Origin: Deltaproteobacteria bacterium
Lineage (GTDB): Bacteria > Myxococcota > UBA727 > VGSZ01
Direction: 5' to 3'
DNA: 64,000 nucleotides
NCBI GenBank assembly: GCA_016177705.1
Contig: JACOUT010000010.1
Coordinates: 334,949 to 398,948, forward strand
Part shown: piece by piece, positions 1-9,146 of the stretch
Layout of the letters: every line of letters starts with the position of its first letter
Numbering within the stretch: the first letter of the stretch is position 1
Notes under the pieces: model-generated
Databases searched by the model: none
The model's input: only the letters and a program-made list of their open reading frames with translations
What the model was told of the DNA's origin: nothing
Translations under genes and position numbers: made by a program

Positions 1-2496
1 GGCGAGGATCTCCTTGGCCTCGTCGAGCAGCTCCTGCTGGATGAAGAACTCCGACTCCTCGAGCTCGTCGTGGAAGAACTGGTTGGCGGGGTCGTTCTCG
101 AAGCCCTGCGCCTTGGCCTTGAGGCCGAGCTTGTCGCGCGTGGTGACCAGCTCGGCCGATGGCTCGTCGGCCGGCGGCGGCGCGACGATGGCTGGTTCCG
201 TCGGCACCGCGGGCGCGGCGGCGCCGGACGACGAGCGGCGCAGCATCTCCTTGACGTCCGCCGGCAGATCGAAGCTCGAGGGGTCGAACTCCTCGGACAT
301 CTCGGCCTCGAACGAGCCCGACGGCACGAGCGCAGGCGCTGGTGTCGACACCACCGCGGGCAGCGCCCGCTTGGGGCGCTCGTCGGTGGGCAGATCGCTC
401 GAGCGGTTGGCCAGGAGCGCGAGCGTGCGCTCGTTGAACTCCTCGGGGAGGCGCGCGGGCGCAGCCGGCACGCTCGGCTTTTGCAACGCCGCGGACACGG
501 GGGCGGTGACACCGGAGCCGTCGTCGAACTCGCGGATCTCCTCCAGCTCGGCGGTGGAGAACGACATCATCGCGGTGGCGGCGACGTCGGCGCCCTTGCC
601 CGTGTTCTTGCCCTCGGCTGCGACGTGGGCGTGCGCCTCCGCGACCGCCTGCAGCGCGATGCGATCGATGTCGTCGTCGGCAGGGATGGTGCCGGCCTTG
701 GCGGTGACGTCGAGCTCATCCTCCGACGCGAACGCGCCGCCATCCTCGATGGCCGGCTGCTCGTCGGACAACACCAGCTCGGCGGCAGCCTCGACGTCGG
801 CCTCGCTGATGTCGCGCAGCGCCTGCCGCACCAGCGCGTCTGCGTCTTCGCCCGAGATCTCGTCGGTGAGCGGTGGCCGCGGCGGTCGCGGCGCAGCGGC
901 CGCGAGCCCGGGCAACACGCCGGTGGGCATGCGCGGCACCTCGCGCACGACCGCGCCCAGCTCCTCGTCGGGCGGCAGCAGGTCGGGCGCGGCCATCCCG
1001 CCCATGGGCTCGTCGAGCGCCGGCAGGGCAGAGGGCGGCAGCGCGTCGTCGAGCGCCAGCGCCCCCGACGGGTCCTCGATCATCACCTCGTCGAGCACCA
1101 GGTTCGACTGCGAGGCGTCGTCGACGAGGATGACCTCGCCGGCGTCGGAGAGCGAGCTGTGCGCCGGTCGTGCGGCCATGGTCGGCGGCCCGGGCGCCGC
1201 CGCGGCGGGGGAAGTCATTGCGCGCATCGTCGTCGACACGCGCGCGGCCGCGGCGCCCACCAGCTCGGAGCGCCACTGCTGCAGGCTCGGGTGGTCGGCT
1301 GCCTCGGCGGCGGCCACCAGCTTGCGCAGCGAGTCGACGTAGGGCGTACCGCCGGCCGGTTGCAGCAGGCGCGCCAGCTTCTCGAGCGCGGGCACGTAGT
1401 CGGCTTTCACCGCGAACACCTTCTGCAGGTGCTCGATGGCCTTGTCCTTCAAGCCGTACTTCGCGTAGACGTCGGTCTCGGTGAGCAAGCGGGCGAGCTG
1501 CTCGTCCTCCACCGACGGGCGCTGCGGCGCCGACGCCATGGGTGCGTTCGCCATCGCTGGTGCCACCATGGTCGGCACCTGCGGCGCGCGCAGCGTGGTC
1601 GGGCTGTGGCCGAGCGCCTCCTCGGCCTCCTCGTCGCCGGGCTGCAGCTCGAGCACGCGCTCCCAGGTCTGCTGCGCCTGATCGGCGCGCCCGTCCGCCG
1701 CGTGGATCTTGGCCATCTCCTTGTAGACGGAGACGGTCTTCGGCACCTGCTGCATGTCGAGGAACGCCTGCGCGATCATCGACAGCACGTCGAGGTTGCG
1801 CGGGTCGGCCTTGAAGCAGAGCTGCAGCTTTGAGAGCGCGACGCTGGCCTGGCCGCGCTGCATGTAGATCTGGGCCAGCTCTTGCGCCACGTCGAGCGCG
1901 CTGGCGTCGTAGGCGACCAGCTTCTCGCCGACGCGCAGGTAGTCGTCGAAGCGCTGCTGCGTCTTCAAGAACGACAGCGCCGAGCGCAGCTCGGTCACCG
2001 CCTCGGTGCCGTGACCCTGTTGCGCGAACAGCTCGGCGAGCTTGATGCGCGACGCCAGGTTGTCCGGGTCGAGGTCGACCATGCGCTTCAGGATCTCGAG
2101 CGACTCCTTGGGCCGCCCGTTCTGCTCATGGTTGACCGCGACGTTCTGGTAGTGCTGGAGCGCGTCGTTGACCAAGCCGAGCTGCTGGTACAGCTCGGCG
2201 AGCTTGAGGTGCAGGCCGGGCGGGCTCGCGTCGACGCGCAGGATCTGCTTGTAGACGGCGACCGCCTTCAGGAAGAAGCCCTGCTCGGTGTAGATGCCGG
2301 CGGCCTTCTCGTAGGCGTCGATCGATTCCTTCTTGGCGCCGAGCTTGACGTAGGTGTCACCCATCTTGAGCAGGGTGCGGACGTCCGTCGGATCGTGCTC
2401 GACGATCTTCTTCAGCTCGATGATCGCCTTATCGAGCTTGCCCTGCTGCAAGAGCTTGATGGCCTGCGCCTCGACCTTGTCGCGGTTGATCGCCAA
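1..2496 (-). CDS. TPR-repeat protein, 3' end cut by window edge
   Basis: The reverse strand is open from a TTG start at 2496 to the window edge (832 codons, no stop reached). The protein begins MAINRDKVEAQAIKLLQQGK and the first ~300 residues are helical tetratricopeptide repeats (for example a repeat ending FFLKAVAVYKQILRVD). An Ala/Pro/acid-rich, probably disordered middle follows, with one more TPR-like stretch around residues 325-365. The last visible residues are again helical. No signal peptide or membrane segment is visible, so it is probably cytoplasmic. Long TPR proteins with this N-terminus are common in myxobacteria and their function is unknown; TPRs normally mediate protein-protein contacts. 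TTG was chosen because it is the only start codon in phase near the beginning and a GAGG lies just upstream. The gene is divergent from the secreted protein at 2686. Confidence 0.8.
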   Translation of the reverse strand, partial: MAINRDKVEAQAIKLLQQGKLDKAIIELKKIVEHDPTDVRTLLKMGDTYVKLGAKKESIDAYEKAAGIYTEQGFFLKAVAVYKQILRVDASPPGLHLKLAELYQQLGLVNDALQHYQNVAVNHEQNGRPKESLEILKRMVDLDPDNLASRIKLAELFAQQGHGTEAVTELRSALSFLKTQQRFDDYLRVGEKLVAYDASALDVAQELAQIYMQRGQASVALSKLQLCFKADPRNLDVLSMIAQAFLDMQQVPKTVSVYKEMAKIHAADGRADQAQQTWERVLELQPGDEEAEEALGHSPTTLRAPQVPTMVAPAMANAPMASAPQRPSVEDEQLARLLTETDVYAKYGLKDKAIEHLQKVFAVKADYVPALEKLARLLQPAGGTPYVDSLRKLVAAAEAADHPSLQQWRSELVGAAAARVSTTMRAMTSPAAAAPGPPTMAARPAHSSLSDAGEVILVDDASQSNLVLDEVMIEDPSGALALDDALPPSALPALDEPMGGMAAPDLLPPDEELGAVVREVPRMPTGVLPGLAAAAPRPPRPPLTDEISGEDADALVRQALRDISEADVEAAAELVLSDEQPAIEDGGAFASEDELDVTAKAGTIPADDDIDRIALQAVAEAHAHVAAEGKNTGKGADVAATAMMSFSTAELEEIREFDDGSGVTAPVSAALQKPSVPAAPARLPEEFNERTLALLANRSSDLPTDERPKRALPAVVSTPAPALVPSGSFEAEMSEEFDPSSFDLPADVKEMLRRSSSGAAAPAVPTEPAIVAPPPADEPSAELVTTRDKLGLKAKAQGFENDPANQFFHDELEESEFFIQQELLDEAKEILA

Positions 2497-2685
2497 GCCA
2501 AGCCTCGGGGCACAGCGCCCTTGCAGAAACGGAGAAATGCGCTCGTCTCGACGACGAACGCGGCAAAAGTGACAATAAGTGGCACCCTACAGGGGGTCAA
2601 GTTTGGCCGGACGGTGGATCGGGGCAAAACGTGGCGTCAGGACGCGCGTTTCTCCACTGCGCGCGGCCGGCCCCCTGGGGGTACC

Positions 2686-3648
2686 ATGCGCCCGATGAAG
2701 CCCCGGTCGCTCGTCGCGCTTGTCGTCCTCCTGCTCGCCGCAGCTCCTGCATTCGCCGCTCGCGGCCTCGAGGAGCCGCCCGGGCTCGGCAAGGTCGTGA
2801 AGGGTGCGCGGGGCACCGACGTCTCGGCCGCGTTGGCGTCCCCGGGCGTCGGCGCTGGCTGCAAGGAGGCGTTGGCGCTGACCGATCTGGCCGGGCTCGC
2901 GTGTCGGAGCGCCGTGGCGTCGGCGCTGGTGCGCGCGCGCCCGCTCGACAAGGGCGCCGACCTGACGGCACGCACGACGCTGCTGCGCGATCTGGCCAAG
3001 GCAGCCGACGCCGTCACCGCCTTTGCGCCGCTGACGCCGCCACCCGGCTTCGCGCGCGCGCGCTTCGATGCGCTCGCCGCGGTCGGGCGTGCGCTCATGG
3101 CCGGCAGCGACGAGCTGTCCGTGCTGCCGGCGACCCACGCGCTGGCCGCGCAGGTGGCCGCAGCGCTCGCCGAAACGCCCGCGCCACGGCGCGTCGCCTG
3201 TGGCGCCGTGCAGCGCGCGCTCGACGCCGCCGGGGCGGCCGGTGTCGGCATAGAGGAGAGCGGCGCGCTGCTCGGGCTGCTCACCTCGCACCGCTGCCTG
3301 GTCGACGAGGAACGCCTCGCCAGCAAGCCAAAGCCGGTAGCGCTCGCGGGCAGCGACGACGCCAAGAAGGTCGCCGCCTCCGCCAGCGCGCAGGGCGCCA
3401 TCGCCGACTACGCCTCGAGCCGCGCGCTCGAGCTGGAGCGCTGCGCCAAGCACGTCGACGCCGCCGAGCGCCCCGTCGACGGCGACAAGCTGCGCGCATG
3501 CCTGTGCGGCGCGATGGCGCGCTGGCGTTTCCCGCAGCACGCCGCGGGGGCGAGCGGCGAGATTGCGTTCCGCCGGGCGTCGGTGGCGGTCAAGCTCGAC
3601 GCCGCCGGCGCGCTCGCCGACTGCGGCCCGGTGCGCGCCACCCCGTAG
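2686..3648 (+). CDS. Secreted protein of unknown function
   Basis: The 320-residue product begins MRPMKPRSLVALVVLLLAAA and has a clear Sec signal peptide ending near AFAA, so it is exported. The mature part is helical and Ala-rich with a few cysteines. Its C-terminus carries CLCGAMARWRFP followed by a beta-rich tail. That Cys...RWRFP arrangement resembles the end segment of TonB-like/AgmX-type myxobacterial proteins, but this is only an impression. I do not recognise a family. ATG 2686 is preceded by a G-rich stretch (2676-2681); ATG 2695 in the same frame is equally possible. The stop lies two bases before the next gene's ATG, so the two are probably co-transcribed. Confidence 0.7.
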   Translation: MRPMKPRSLVALVVLLLAAAPAFAARGLEEPPGLGKVVKGARGTDVSAALASPGVGAGCKEALALTDLAGLACRSAVASALVRARPLDKGADLTARTTLLRDLAKAADAVTAFAPLTPPPGFARARFDALAAVGRALMAGSDELSVLPATHALAAQVAAALAETPAPRRVACGAVQRALDAAGAAGVGIEESGALLGLLTSHRCLVDEERLASKPKPVALAGSDDAKKVAASASAQGAIADYASSRALELERCAKHVDAAERPVDGDKLRACLCGAMARWRFPQHAAGASGEIAFRRASVAVKLDAAGALADCGPVRATP

Positions 3649-3650
3649 TC

Positions 3651-5300
3651 ATGAACAAGCGCGTCGTCCCCCTGGTGGTGTTCGCGCTCGTGCTTTTGCG
3701 CATGGCGCTGCCGGCGCACGCGCCCGCCGCCGTCGACGCGCACCTGGCGCTCGCCGCGCTGGTGCTGGCGCGGGCGCAAGCGCCGTCGCGCGCCACGCTC
3801 GTCGCCGCCGGGCTGCTCGTGCTGGGCGGGCTGGTGGCGGTGCCGTGGTCCTGGCACCCGCTCCTGTCTGCTCTGGCGCTGCCGGTGGTGGTCGGCCCGG
3901 CGGCGTTCCTCTTGATCGGGGGCCAGACACCGACGCGCTCCGGTGCGCTCTGGGGCCTGGCCGTGGGCGGCGCCGCCAACGCCGTCGCTGCCACTGTGCA
4001 GCGCTTCTGGACCTGGCCCGAGCTGCTCGCACGCTCGGCGGCCGATCTCGACGCCACCGTGGTGGGACGGCTCACGCAGGCGCGCGCGCTCGGCCTCTCG
4101 CTCTCGCCCGATCTGTGTGGTGCGCTGTGCATCGCCGGCGGCTGCGCCGCGGCAGTGCTCGCGCTCGAGGCGCCCTACCGCGAGCGCCGGCTGGCGCCGA
4201 TCGTGCTGGCGCTCGTCTCTCTCGGCGGCGTGGTGGTGGTGCGCTCCTTCGGCTCGGCGCTGGCGCTCGGCGCGGGCGCCGCGCTGGCGGTCGGCCTGGT
4301 GCTGTCGCGCAGGGCGTCGCGCGCCGTGCTGGTGGCGACCCTCGGTGGCGTGGCGATGGCCGCGCTCGCGCTCGTCGGCGCGTTGGCCTCGCGCGGCACC
4401 GACGCGCTCGCCGGCTCGGCGGCCGAGCGGCTCGCCAACTGGCGGATCGCGCTCGACGTCGCAGGGTTGGCACCCGTCACCGGCGTGGGCCTGGCGCGCT
4501 TCCCGGCCGCCTACCTGCTCGAGCGCACGCCCGACGCCAACCTGACCCGCTACGCGCACTCGGGGCCGCTGCAGTGGCTCGCCGAGGGCGGCGCGCTCGG
4601 CGCACTGCTCGTCGCCGGCGCCGTCGTCGTCGCCGCGCTGGCGCTCTGGCGCCGGCGCGCCGTGCTGCCGGCGTCGTCGCTGGTGCTGGTAGCCGGCGCC
4701 GTCGCGCTGTTCGCGCGCACGCTCATCGACTACGACGCGCAGGTGGCGCAGACCGCCTCGGTGCTGGCGCTCTTGGTCGGGCTCACGCTCGCCGGCGACG
4801 AGAGCGCCGCCGCGCCGCTCGCGGTGCATCGGCGGGTTACGCTCGCTGCCACGGTGCTGCTCGTGCCCGTGGTGGTGCTCGCCTTCTGGCGCGATGGCGC
4901 GCTGGCGGAGCAGCGCGACGACGCACGCTTGCGCACCTGGCTGCAGCGGCTGCCCGGTGACGCCGAGGCGCAGGTCGCGCTCGGCGCGCGCGCCGTCGAT
5001 CGCCTGTACGCCTGCGCGGAGCCGGCCGCCTGTACGGCCGCCCACGGCAACGCCTTGGCGGCGCTCGATGCCGCCGCCGTGCTGCCGCACCCGTCCTCCG
5101 CGGTGTTCGTGCTGCGCGCGCGCGTGCAGGCGCACGCCGGCGCGCTCGAGCTGGCCGAGCGCGACGTCGACACCGCGCTCGCGCTCAACCCCGGCAGCGC
5201 GCCCGCGCACCAGCTCGCCGTCGAGCTGGCGCGCGCGCAGGGCGACGATCCAGCGGCGCGCCTCGAGGCCGCCGCGGCCTGGCGCGTGGCCGTGCCCTGA
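3651..5300 (+). CDS. O-antigen ligase/polymerase-like membrane protein
   Basis: This is a 549-residue polytopic membrane protein, with roughly ten to twelve hydrophobic segments over residues 1-420. A periplasmic-type loop contains ERTPDANLTRYAHSGPLQWL. Such a loop with a conserved His near AHS(N/G)P and Leu is typical of the Wzy/WaaL O-antigen polymerase-ligase superfamily, which joins polysaccharide units or transfers glycan to lipid A core. The C-terminal ~130 residues are soluble and TPR-like (AELDVD-type helices ending in LNPGSAPAHQLAVELA), as in many WaaL-like proteins of this group. The substrate cannot be told. It starts two bases after the upstream secreted protein gene. A glycosyltransferase lies 8 kb away but no complete polysaccharide locus is visible. 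Confidence 0.72.
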   Translation: MNKRVVPLVVFALVLLRMALPAHAPAAVDAHLALAALVLARAQAPSRATLVAAGLLVLGGLVAVPWSWHPLLSALALPVVVGPAAFLLIGGQTPTRSGALWGLAVGGAANAVAATVQRFWTWPELLARSAADLDATVVGRLTQARALGLSLSPDLCGALCIAGGCAAAVLALEAPYRERRLAPIVLALVSLGGVVVVRSFGSALALGAGAALAVGLVLSRRASRAVLVATLGGVAMAALALVGALASRGTDALAGSAAERLANWRIALDVAGLAPVTGVGLARFPAAYLLERTPDANLTRYAHSGPLQWLAEGGALGALLVAGAVVVAALALWRRRAVLPASSLVLVAGAVALFARTLIDYDAQVAQTASVLALLVGLTLAGDESAAAPLAVHRRVTLAATVLLVPVVVLAFWRDGALAEQRDDARLRTWLQRLPGDAEAQVALGARAVDRLYACAEPAACTAAHGNALAALDAAAVLPHPSSAVFVLRARVQAHAGALELAERDVDTALALNPGSAPAHQLAVELARAQGDDPAARLEAAAAWRVAVP

Positions 5301-5316
5301 TCCACGTCGACGGGCG

Positions 5317-7599
5317 CTACTGCGCGGCGTGCACCGCCAGCACCACGCAGCTTATGTTGTCGAAGCCGCCGGCGCGGTTGGCGAGCACCACCAGCTCGAA
5401 GGCGGCGCGCGCCGGATCCTCGTACTCGATGATGGTCTGCAACATCTTGTTGTCGGCGTCCGCCGGTGGCGCACCCGGGCCGGCCGCAAAGTCGGCGACG
5501 CCGTCGCTGCACAACAACACGCGATCGCCGGGCAACAGGCGCATGCGGAACAGCTCGGGGTCGAACGGGTCGGGGTGCGTCTGACCGTCGTCGTCGATGA
5601 TGACGCGCCCGACCACGCGGGTGAGCGCCGAGCCCATCTGCACCTGCGCCGACTCGCGGAAGGTCAGCCCCATGCGCAGCGCGTCGGTGCACCGATCGTG
5701 GTCGATGCTCATCTGCTCGATGGTGCCGCCGCGGATCAGGTAGGCGCGGCTGTCGCCGAGGTTACCGAGCGTGGCCTCGCCGTTGACCACGAACATCGCC
5801 ACCATGGTGGCGCTCATCACCTGGTTCGGCTCGTTGGCGATGGGCGTGTACTTGGCGTTGACCTCGGCGCTGATGCGCTTGCCCGCCGAGCGCGTGATCT
5901 GCTTCAAGATGTCGCTGCGCTGCGCGTGGTTCAGCTCGAGCGCAGCGGTGCCGCCCTTCTCGAGGCCGCCCCAGCGCTGCAGCGCCGCCAGCTCCACCTG
6001 CTCGGCGGCGAACGAGCCGTCGCCGAAGCGGCTGCGCGAGACGCCATCGGAGATCAGGTAGAGCCCGATGCGCCCGTTCTCGTCGGTGGCCGAGAGCGCG
6101 CGATCCTGTTGGCCCGAGCCGCGACGCGCCTTGGCCAGGCCGGTGTGCTGCTCGGCCCACGCCTCGAGCACGACGTCGGCTTGCTGCTCGGCGGCGCGCG
6201 CCTCGTCGAGCAGCCGGCGGCGCGCCTGCTCGAGCGCCGCCTTGAGCGCACGTGCGTGGCCGGTGCGCCGCGCCGGGTTGCTCTCGAGTGACGGGCGCAG
6301 GTAGGGCCAGATGCCGAGCGGGCACTCCGGGCGGAACACGCGCGGCGTGCACAGCATGTGCGGATCGACGTCGGCGTCGAGCGGCGCGCGCTTGGCGAGC
6401 AGCGCGTACAGCAACAGCGCCACCGCGTAGACGTCGCTGTGCGCGCCGACGCGGTAGCTCAGGCGCCGGCGCAGCTCGGGCGCCGAGAACAAGCCGAGCT
6501 GCCCCGACGGCAGCACGCCCGCAGGGTAGATGCCGCTGACCGCATAGAAGCGCACGCGGCCGCCGCGCTCGATGACGATCTGGCTCGGGTCGAGGTCGTA
6601 GACGAACTGGCCGGCGCCATGCAGCCCCTCGAGCAGCTCGGCCAATTCGATGCCGAGCTCGAGCGTGGCCATGGCGGGCAGCACGCGCTCGTCGTCGCCC
6701 AGGTAATCGACCACGGTGTTGCCCTTGGGGCGTTCGAACACGCGCACGGCGGCGCGATCGAGCGAGACCCGGCAGCGCGGGCGCACGATGCGTTGGTCCG
6801 GCAGGTGCGACCAGGGCGGCTCGGGCATGGAGGTGGCGGTCCACACCGCGGTGAAGGCCTGCTCCTCGCCCTCGATGCGCGCGCGGAAGAACACGCTGCC
6901 GCTCTGCTCGCCGAGTGGGTCGTCGAGGCGCACGGTGACGCCGTTGTCGGCGCGCAGGATGGAGCCGGGCTCGGGCGGCGCCGGGCCGACGTCGGTGCCG
7001 GCCTCCTCGACGATGGGGGCGCCCTCGACGGTGGCGCCTTCGTCGGGCGGCGCGAAGCTCGCCACCGCCGCGCGATCGTCGGAGGTGCCGGGCGCGCGGT
7101 TCATCTCGAGATCGGCGGTCTTCTCGGCCAGCGGATCGAGGTCGTCGTCGCTGTAGGCGGGCAGGCCCGCGATGGTGTGGTCGTCGAACGGCGCACCGGC
7201 ACCGCGCCGCTCCGACGGCGGCAAGGTGGCGGCCGCGGCGGCGACCTGATCGAGGATGGCACCGGTCACGACCGGCGGCACGTCGTCGGGCAGGTCGACC
7301 GAGGCCACCGGGACCGGCTGCACCTCGGAGGTCGGCGGGTCGAACGGGGCGCCCGAGAGGTCGGCCAGCGCATCCGAAGGCAGCGTGGCGCGCGGCAGTT
7401 GTCGTTCCACCGTCTGCTCGGCCGGCGGTTCGGCGTTCGCCACGGGCGCGGCCGCGACCGGCGCTGGCACCGGCAACGCCGGTTGGTCTGAGCTGGGGCC
7501 GTCGAGCGGGCGCGGCGACCGCGGTGTCTCCGCAGCCGGTCCGCCGGTGCCACGCGGCGGGCCTCCACGATCAAAAGGAGATCCGGGCGGGTTGGTCAC
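5317..7599 (-). CDS. Pseudokinase-PP2C fusion protein phosphatase
   Basis: The predicted 760-residue protein has three parts. The first ~210 residues are Pro/Ala/Asp-rich and probably disordered. Residues ~215-480 resemble a degenerate protein kinase: a catalytic-loop-like YDLDPSQIVI is present, but neither a VAIK-type lysine nor a DFG motif can be found, so it should not phosphorylate. Residues ~505-760 are a PP2C (PPM) Ser/Thr phosphatase in which the metal ligands look intact: GQQDR, LISDGVS, GNLGDSRAYL, LLCSDGVADF and GGFDNISCVV. It should dephosphorylate Ser/Thr kinase substrates in the cytoplasm, Mn/Mg-dependently. A GTG at 7599 is taken as the start because it opens a typical VTNPPGSP leader; the frame stays open to 7680 and no good ribosome site is seen. 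It is divergent from lgt. Confidence 0.8.
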   Translation of the reverse strand: MTNPPGSPFDRGGPPRGTGGPAAETPRSPRPLDGPSSDQPALPVPAPVAAAPVANAEPPAEQTVERQLPRATLPSDALADLSGAPFDPPTSEVQPVPVASVDLPDDVPPVVTGAILDQVAAAAATLPPSERRGAGAPFDDHTIAGLPAYSDDDLDPLAEKTADLEMNRAPGTSDDRAAVASFAPPDEGATVEGAPIVEEAGTDVGPAPPEPGSILRADNGVTVRLDDPLGEQSGSVFFRARIEGEEQAFTAVWTATSMPEPPWSHLPDQRIVRPRCRVSLDRAAVRVFERPKGNTVVDYLGDDERVLPAMATLELGIELAELLEGLHGAGQFVYDLDPSQIVIERGGRVRFYAVSGIYPAGVLPSGQLGLFSAPELRRRLSYRVGAHSDVYAVALLLYALLAKRAPLDADVDPHMLCTPRVFRPECPLGIWPYLRPSLESNPARRTGHARALKAALEQARRRLLDEARAAEQQADVVLEAWAEQHTGLAKARRGSGQQDRALSATDENGRIGLYLISDGVSRSRFGDGSFAAEQVELAALQRWGGLEKGGTAALELNHAQRSDILKQITRSAGKRISAEVNAKYTPIANEPNQVMSATMVAMFVVNGEATLGNLGDSRAYLIRGGTIEQMSIDHDRCTDALRMGLTFRESAQVQMGSALTRVVGRVIIDDDGQTHPDPFDPELFRMRLLPGDRVLLCSDGVADFAAGPGAPPADADNKMLQTIIEYEDPARAAFELVVLANRAGGFDNISCVVLAVHAAQ

Positions 7600-7734
7600 G
7601 GCTCGGTGCAAAGAACATTGGCACCGTCCGTCCGTCGAGGGCAAGGGCCGGGAACCAACGCGACGCGTTGGCCGTTGCACTACGGGTCCACGGCGCTACC
7701 ACTGCGTGCGCCCGTGCTGATCACTGGAGGCTTC

Positions 7735-8655
7735 GTGCACCCGGTCCTGTTCAAGGTCCCGTTCCCCGCCATCCAAAGCCTCGGCATCAAGGGGCCGCTG
7801 CCGCTGCACACCTACGGCGTGCTCATCGTCATCGGCTTCCTGCTCGCCATGTACGTGGCCTGGCGCGAGGCCAAGCGTCAGGGCCAATACACCGAGGAGG
7901 TGCTCGACTTTGCCTTCTGGGCGCTGCTCGGCGGCATGATCGGCGCGCGCATCGTCTTCATCGTCGTCAACTGGCAGGACTACCTCGCCCACCCGCTCAA
8001 GATCGTGAAGATCTGGGAGGGCGGCCTGGTGTTCTATGGTGCCGCGCTCGGCGGCTTCGTCTCGTACCTGTGGTGGTCGCACAAGAACAAGATCTTCGGT
8101 GTCGAGAAGCTGCGCCTTGCCGACATGATGGTGGTCGGCTTGCCGCTGGCCGCTGCATTCGGACGGCTTGGCTGCATCGCCGCGGGGTGCTGCTGGGGCG
8201 ACACCGCCTACCATCTCGACGCCGCCGGGCAGATCGTCGCGGACTTCCCCGTCACCATCCAGTTCCCCGAGGGCGCGCTCGCCTACCAGAGCTTGCTCGG
8301 CAGCGAGAGCGCCGAGGTGGCCGCGCGCATGCGCGACATCAAGGCCACCATGCCGCTGATCCCGATTCAACTAATGGACGCGTTCCTCGAGGTCGGGCTG
8401 TTCTTGACGCTGTTGGTGGTGCGCTCGCGCAAATGGTTCCACGGCCAGGTGCTGCTCACCTACGGCATCCTCTACCCCATCGTGCGCAGCTCGCTCGAAC
8501 TCATGCGTGGCGACGCCGAGCGCGGCTACGTCATCGAGGGCGTGCTCTCGACCAGCCAGTTCATCTCGCTGTTGATGGCGTCGGCGTCGCTCGTCGGCAT
8601 CATCGTGCTGCGGCGCCGCGGCATGGCGGCGGTGGCCGAGCCCACCGCGCCCTGA
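7735..8655 (+). CDS. lgt: Prolipoprotein diacylglyceryl transferase
   Basis: The 306-residue inner-membrane enzyme transfers diacylglycerol from phosphatidylglycerol to the lipobox cysteine of prelipoproteins, the first step of lipoprotein maturation. Evidence: N-terminal HTYGVLIVIGFLLAMYVAWR, the segment IWEGGLVFYGAALGG, and the Lgt signature region GRLGCIAAGCCWG with its conserved Arg and Gly. There are about seven membrane segments. The C-terminus has the usual GQVLLTYGILYPIVRSSLE. The start is GTG 7735, which has CTGGAGG four bases upstream; longer in-frame starts lack a ribosome site. Its presence fits a window with about ten predicted lipoproteins. A ~60-residue periplasmic loop after the signature (8200-8350) is somewhat longer than in E. 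coli. Confidence 0.93.
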   Translation: MHPVLFKVPFPAIQSLGIKGPLPLHTYGVLIVIGFLLAMYVAWREAKRQGQYTEEVLDFAFWALLGGMIGARIVFIVVNWQDYLAHPLKIVKIWEGGLVFYGAALGGFVSYLWWSHKNKIFGVEKLRLADMMVVGLPLAAAFGRLGCIAAGCCWGDTAYHLDAAGQIVADFPVTIQFPEGALAYQSLLGSESAEVAARMRDIKATMPLIPIQLMDAFLEVGLFLTLLVVRSRKWFHGQVLLTYGILYPIVRSSLELMRGDAERGYVIEGVLSTSQFISLLMASASLVGIIVLRRRGMAAVAEPTAP

Positions 8656-8680
8656 TCGCTGCGCAGGTCGAGCTCGGGGG

Positions 8681-9112
8681 CTATTCGCCCTCGCCCTCGC
8701 CCTCGCCTTCGCCCTCAGCCGGCGGATCGCCGATGCCGTCGCAGGTGGCGCCGCCGTCGGCTGCCTCGGCCGCGTCGACCGCGCCTTGGCGCAGGTCTTT
8801 GCACTTGTCGGCTTCGTCGAGCATGGCCGCACGTGACGCCGCAAGGTCCTCGCAGGAGAGCGCCGACTCGCAGGTCGCGACCGCGAGCTGGGCGTTGGCG
8901 AGATCCTCGCACTCCTGCTCGGCGCTTTGGCGGAGCGCGTTGTTGGCGCCGGCGCGGCTCGCCGCGCACACGTCGACGTAGTCGTCCTCGAGCGTCAGGC
9001 CGAGCTCGTCTTGGCAGTCGTACTCCTTTTGGCAGATGGACTCGGCCGGGTTGCAGCCGGCGCACCACAGCGCGGTCAGGCCGAGCGCTGCACACATCAT
9101 CGTGCGGTTCAT
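8681..9112 (-). CDS. Small lipoprotein ending in a Gly-Glu tail
   Basis: The 143-residue protein starts MNRTMMCAALGLTALWCAGC; the hydrophobic leader followed by CAGC is a plausible lipobox, so it should be lipid-anchored by the nearby Lgt pathway. The mature part has several spaced cysteines (CQKEYDCQDEL, VDVCAAS, QECEDL, ATCESALSCEDL, DKCKDL, ATCDG) suggesting disulfide-stabilised helices. It ends directly in eleven residues of alternating Glu and Gly before the stop. In the other Gly-Glu proteins here the tract follows the lipid anchor or sits inside the protein, so a C-terminal position is different. Family not recognised. It is convergent with lgt (25 bp gap) and divergent from the RCC1-repeat lipoprotein. 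Confidence 0.78.
   Translation of the reverse strand: MNRTMMCAALGLTALWCAGCNPAESICQKEYDCQDELGLTLEDDYVDVCAASRAGANNALRQSAEQECEDLANAQLAVATCESALSCEDLAASRAAMLDEADKCKDLRQGAVDAAEAADGGATCDGIGDPPAEGEGEGEGEGE
8684..8716 (-). repeat. (GGCGAR)n coding tract, 11 Gly/Glu codons
   Basis: Hexanucleotide Gly-Glu repeat forming the C-terminus of the small lipoprotein. It is the shortest of five such tracts in the window. Confidence 0.9.
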
Positions 9113-9146
9113 GGGGTACCTCCGAGCGCACAGATAGCAGGAGTGG

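Noticed and set aside
2631..5300. Treating the plus-strand frame from 2631 to 5300 as one large gene
   Set aside because: Its first ~340 codons overlap the secreted protein in another frame and are Arg-rich; the real gene starts at ATG 3651 just after the upstream stop.
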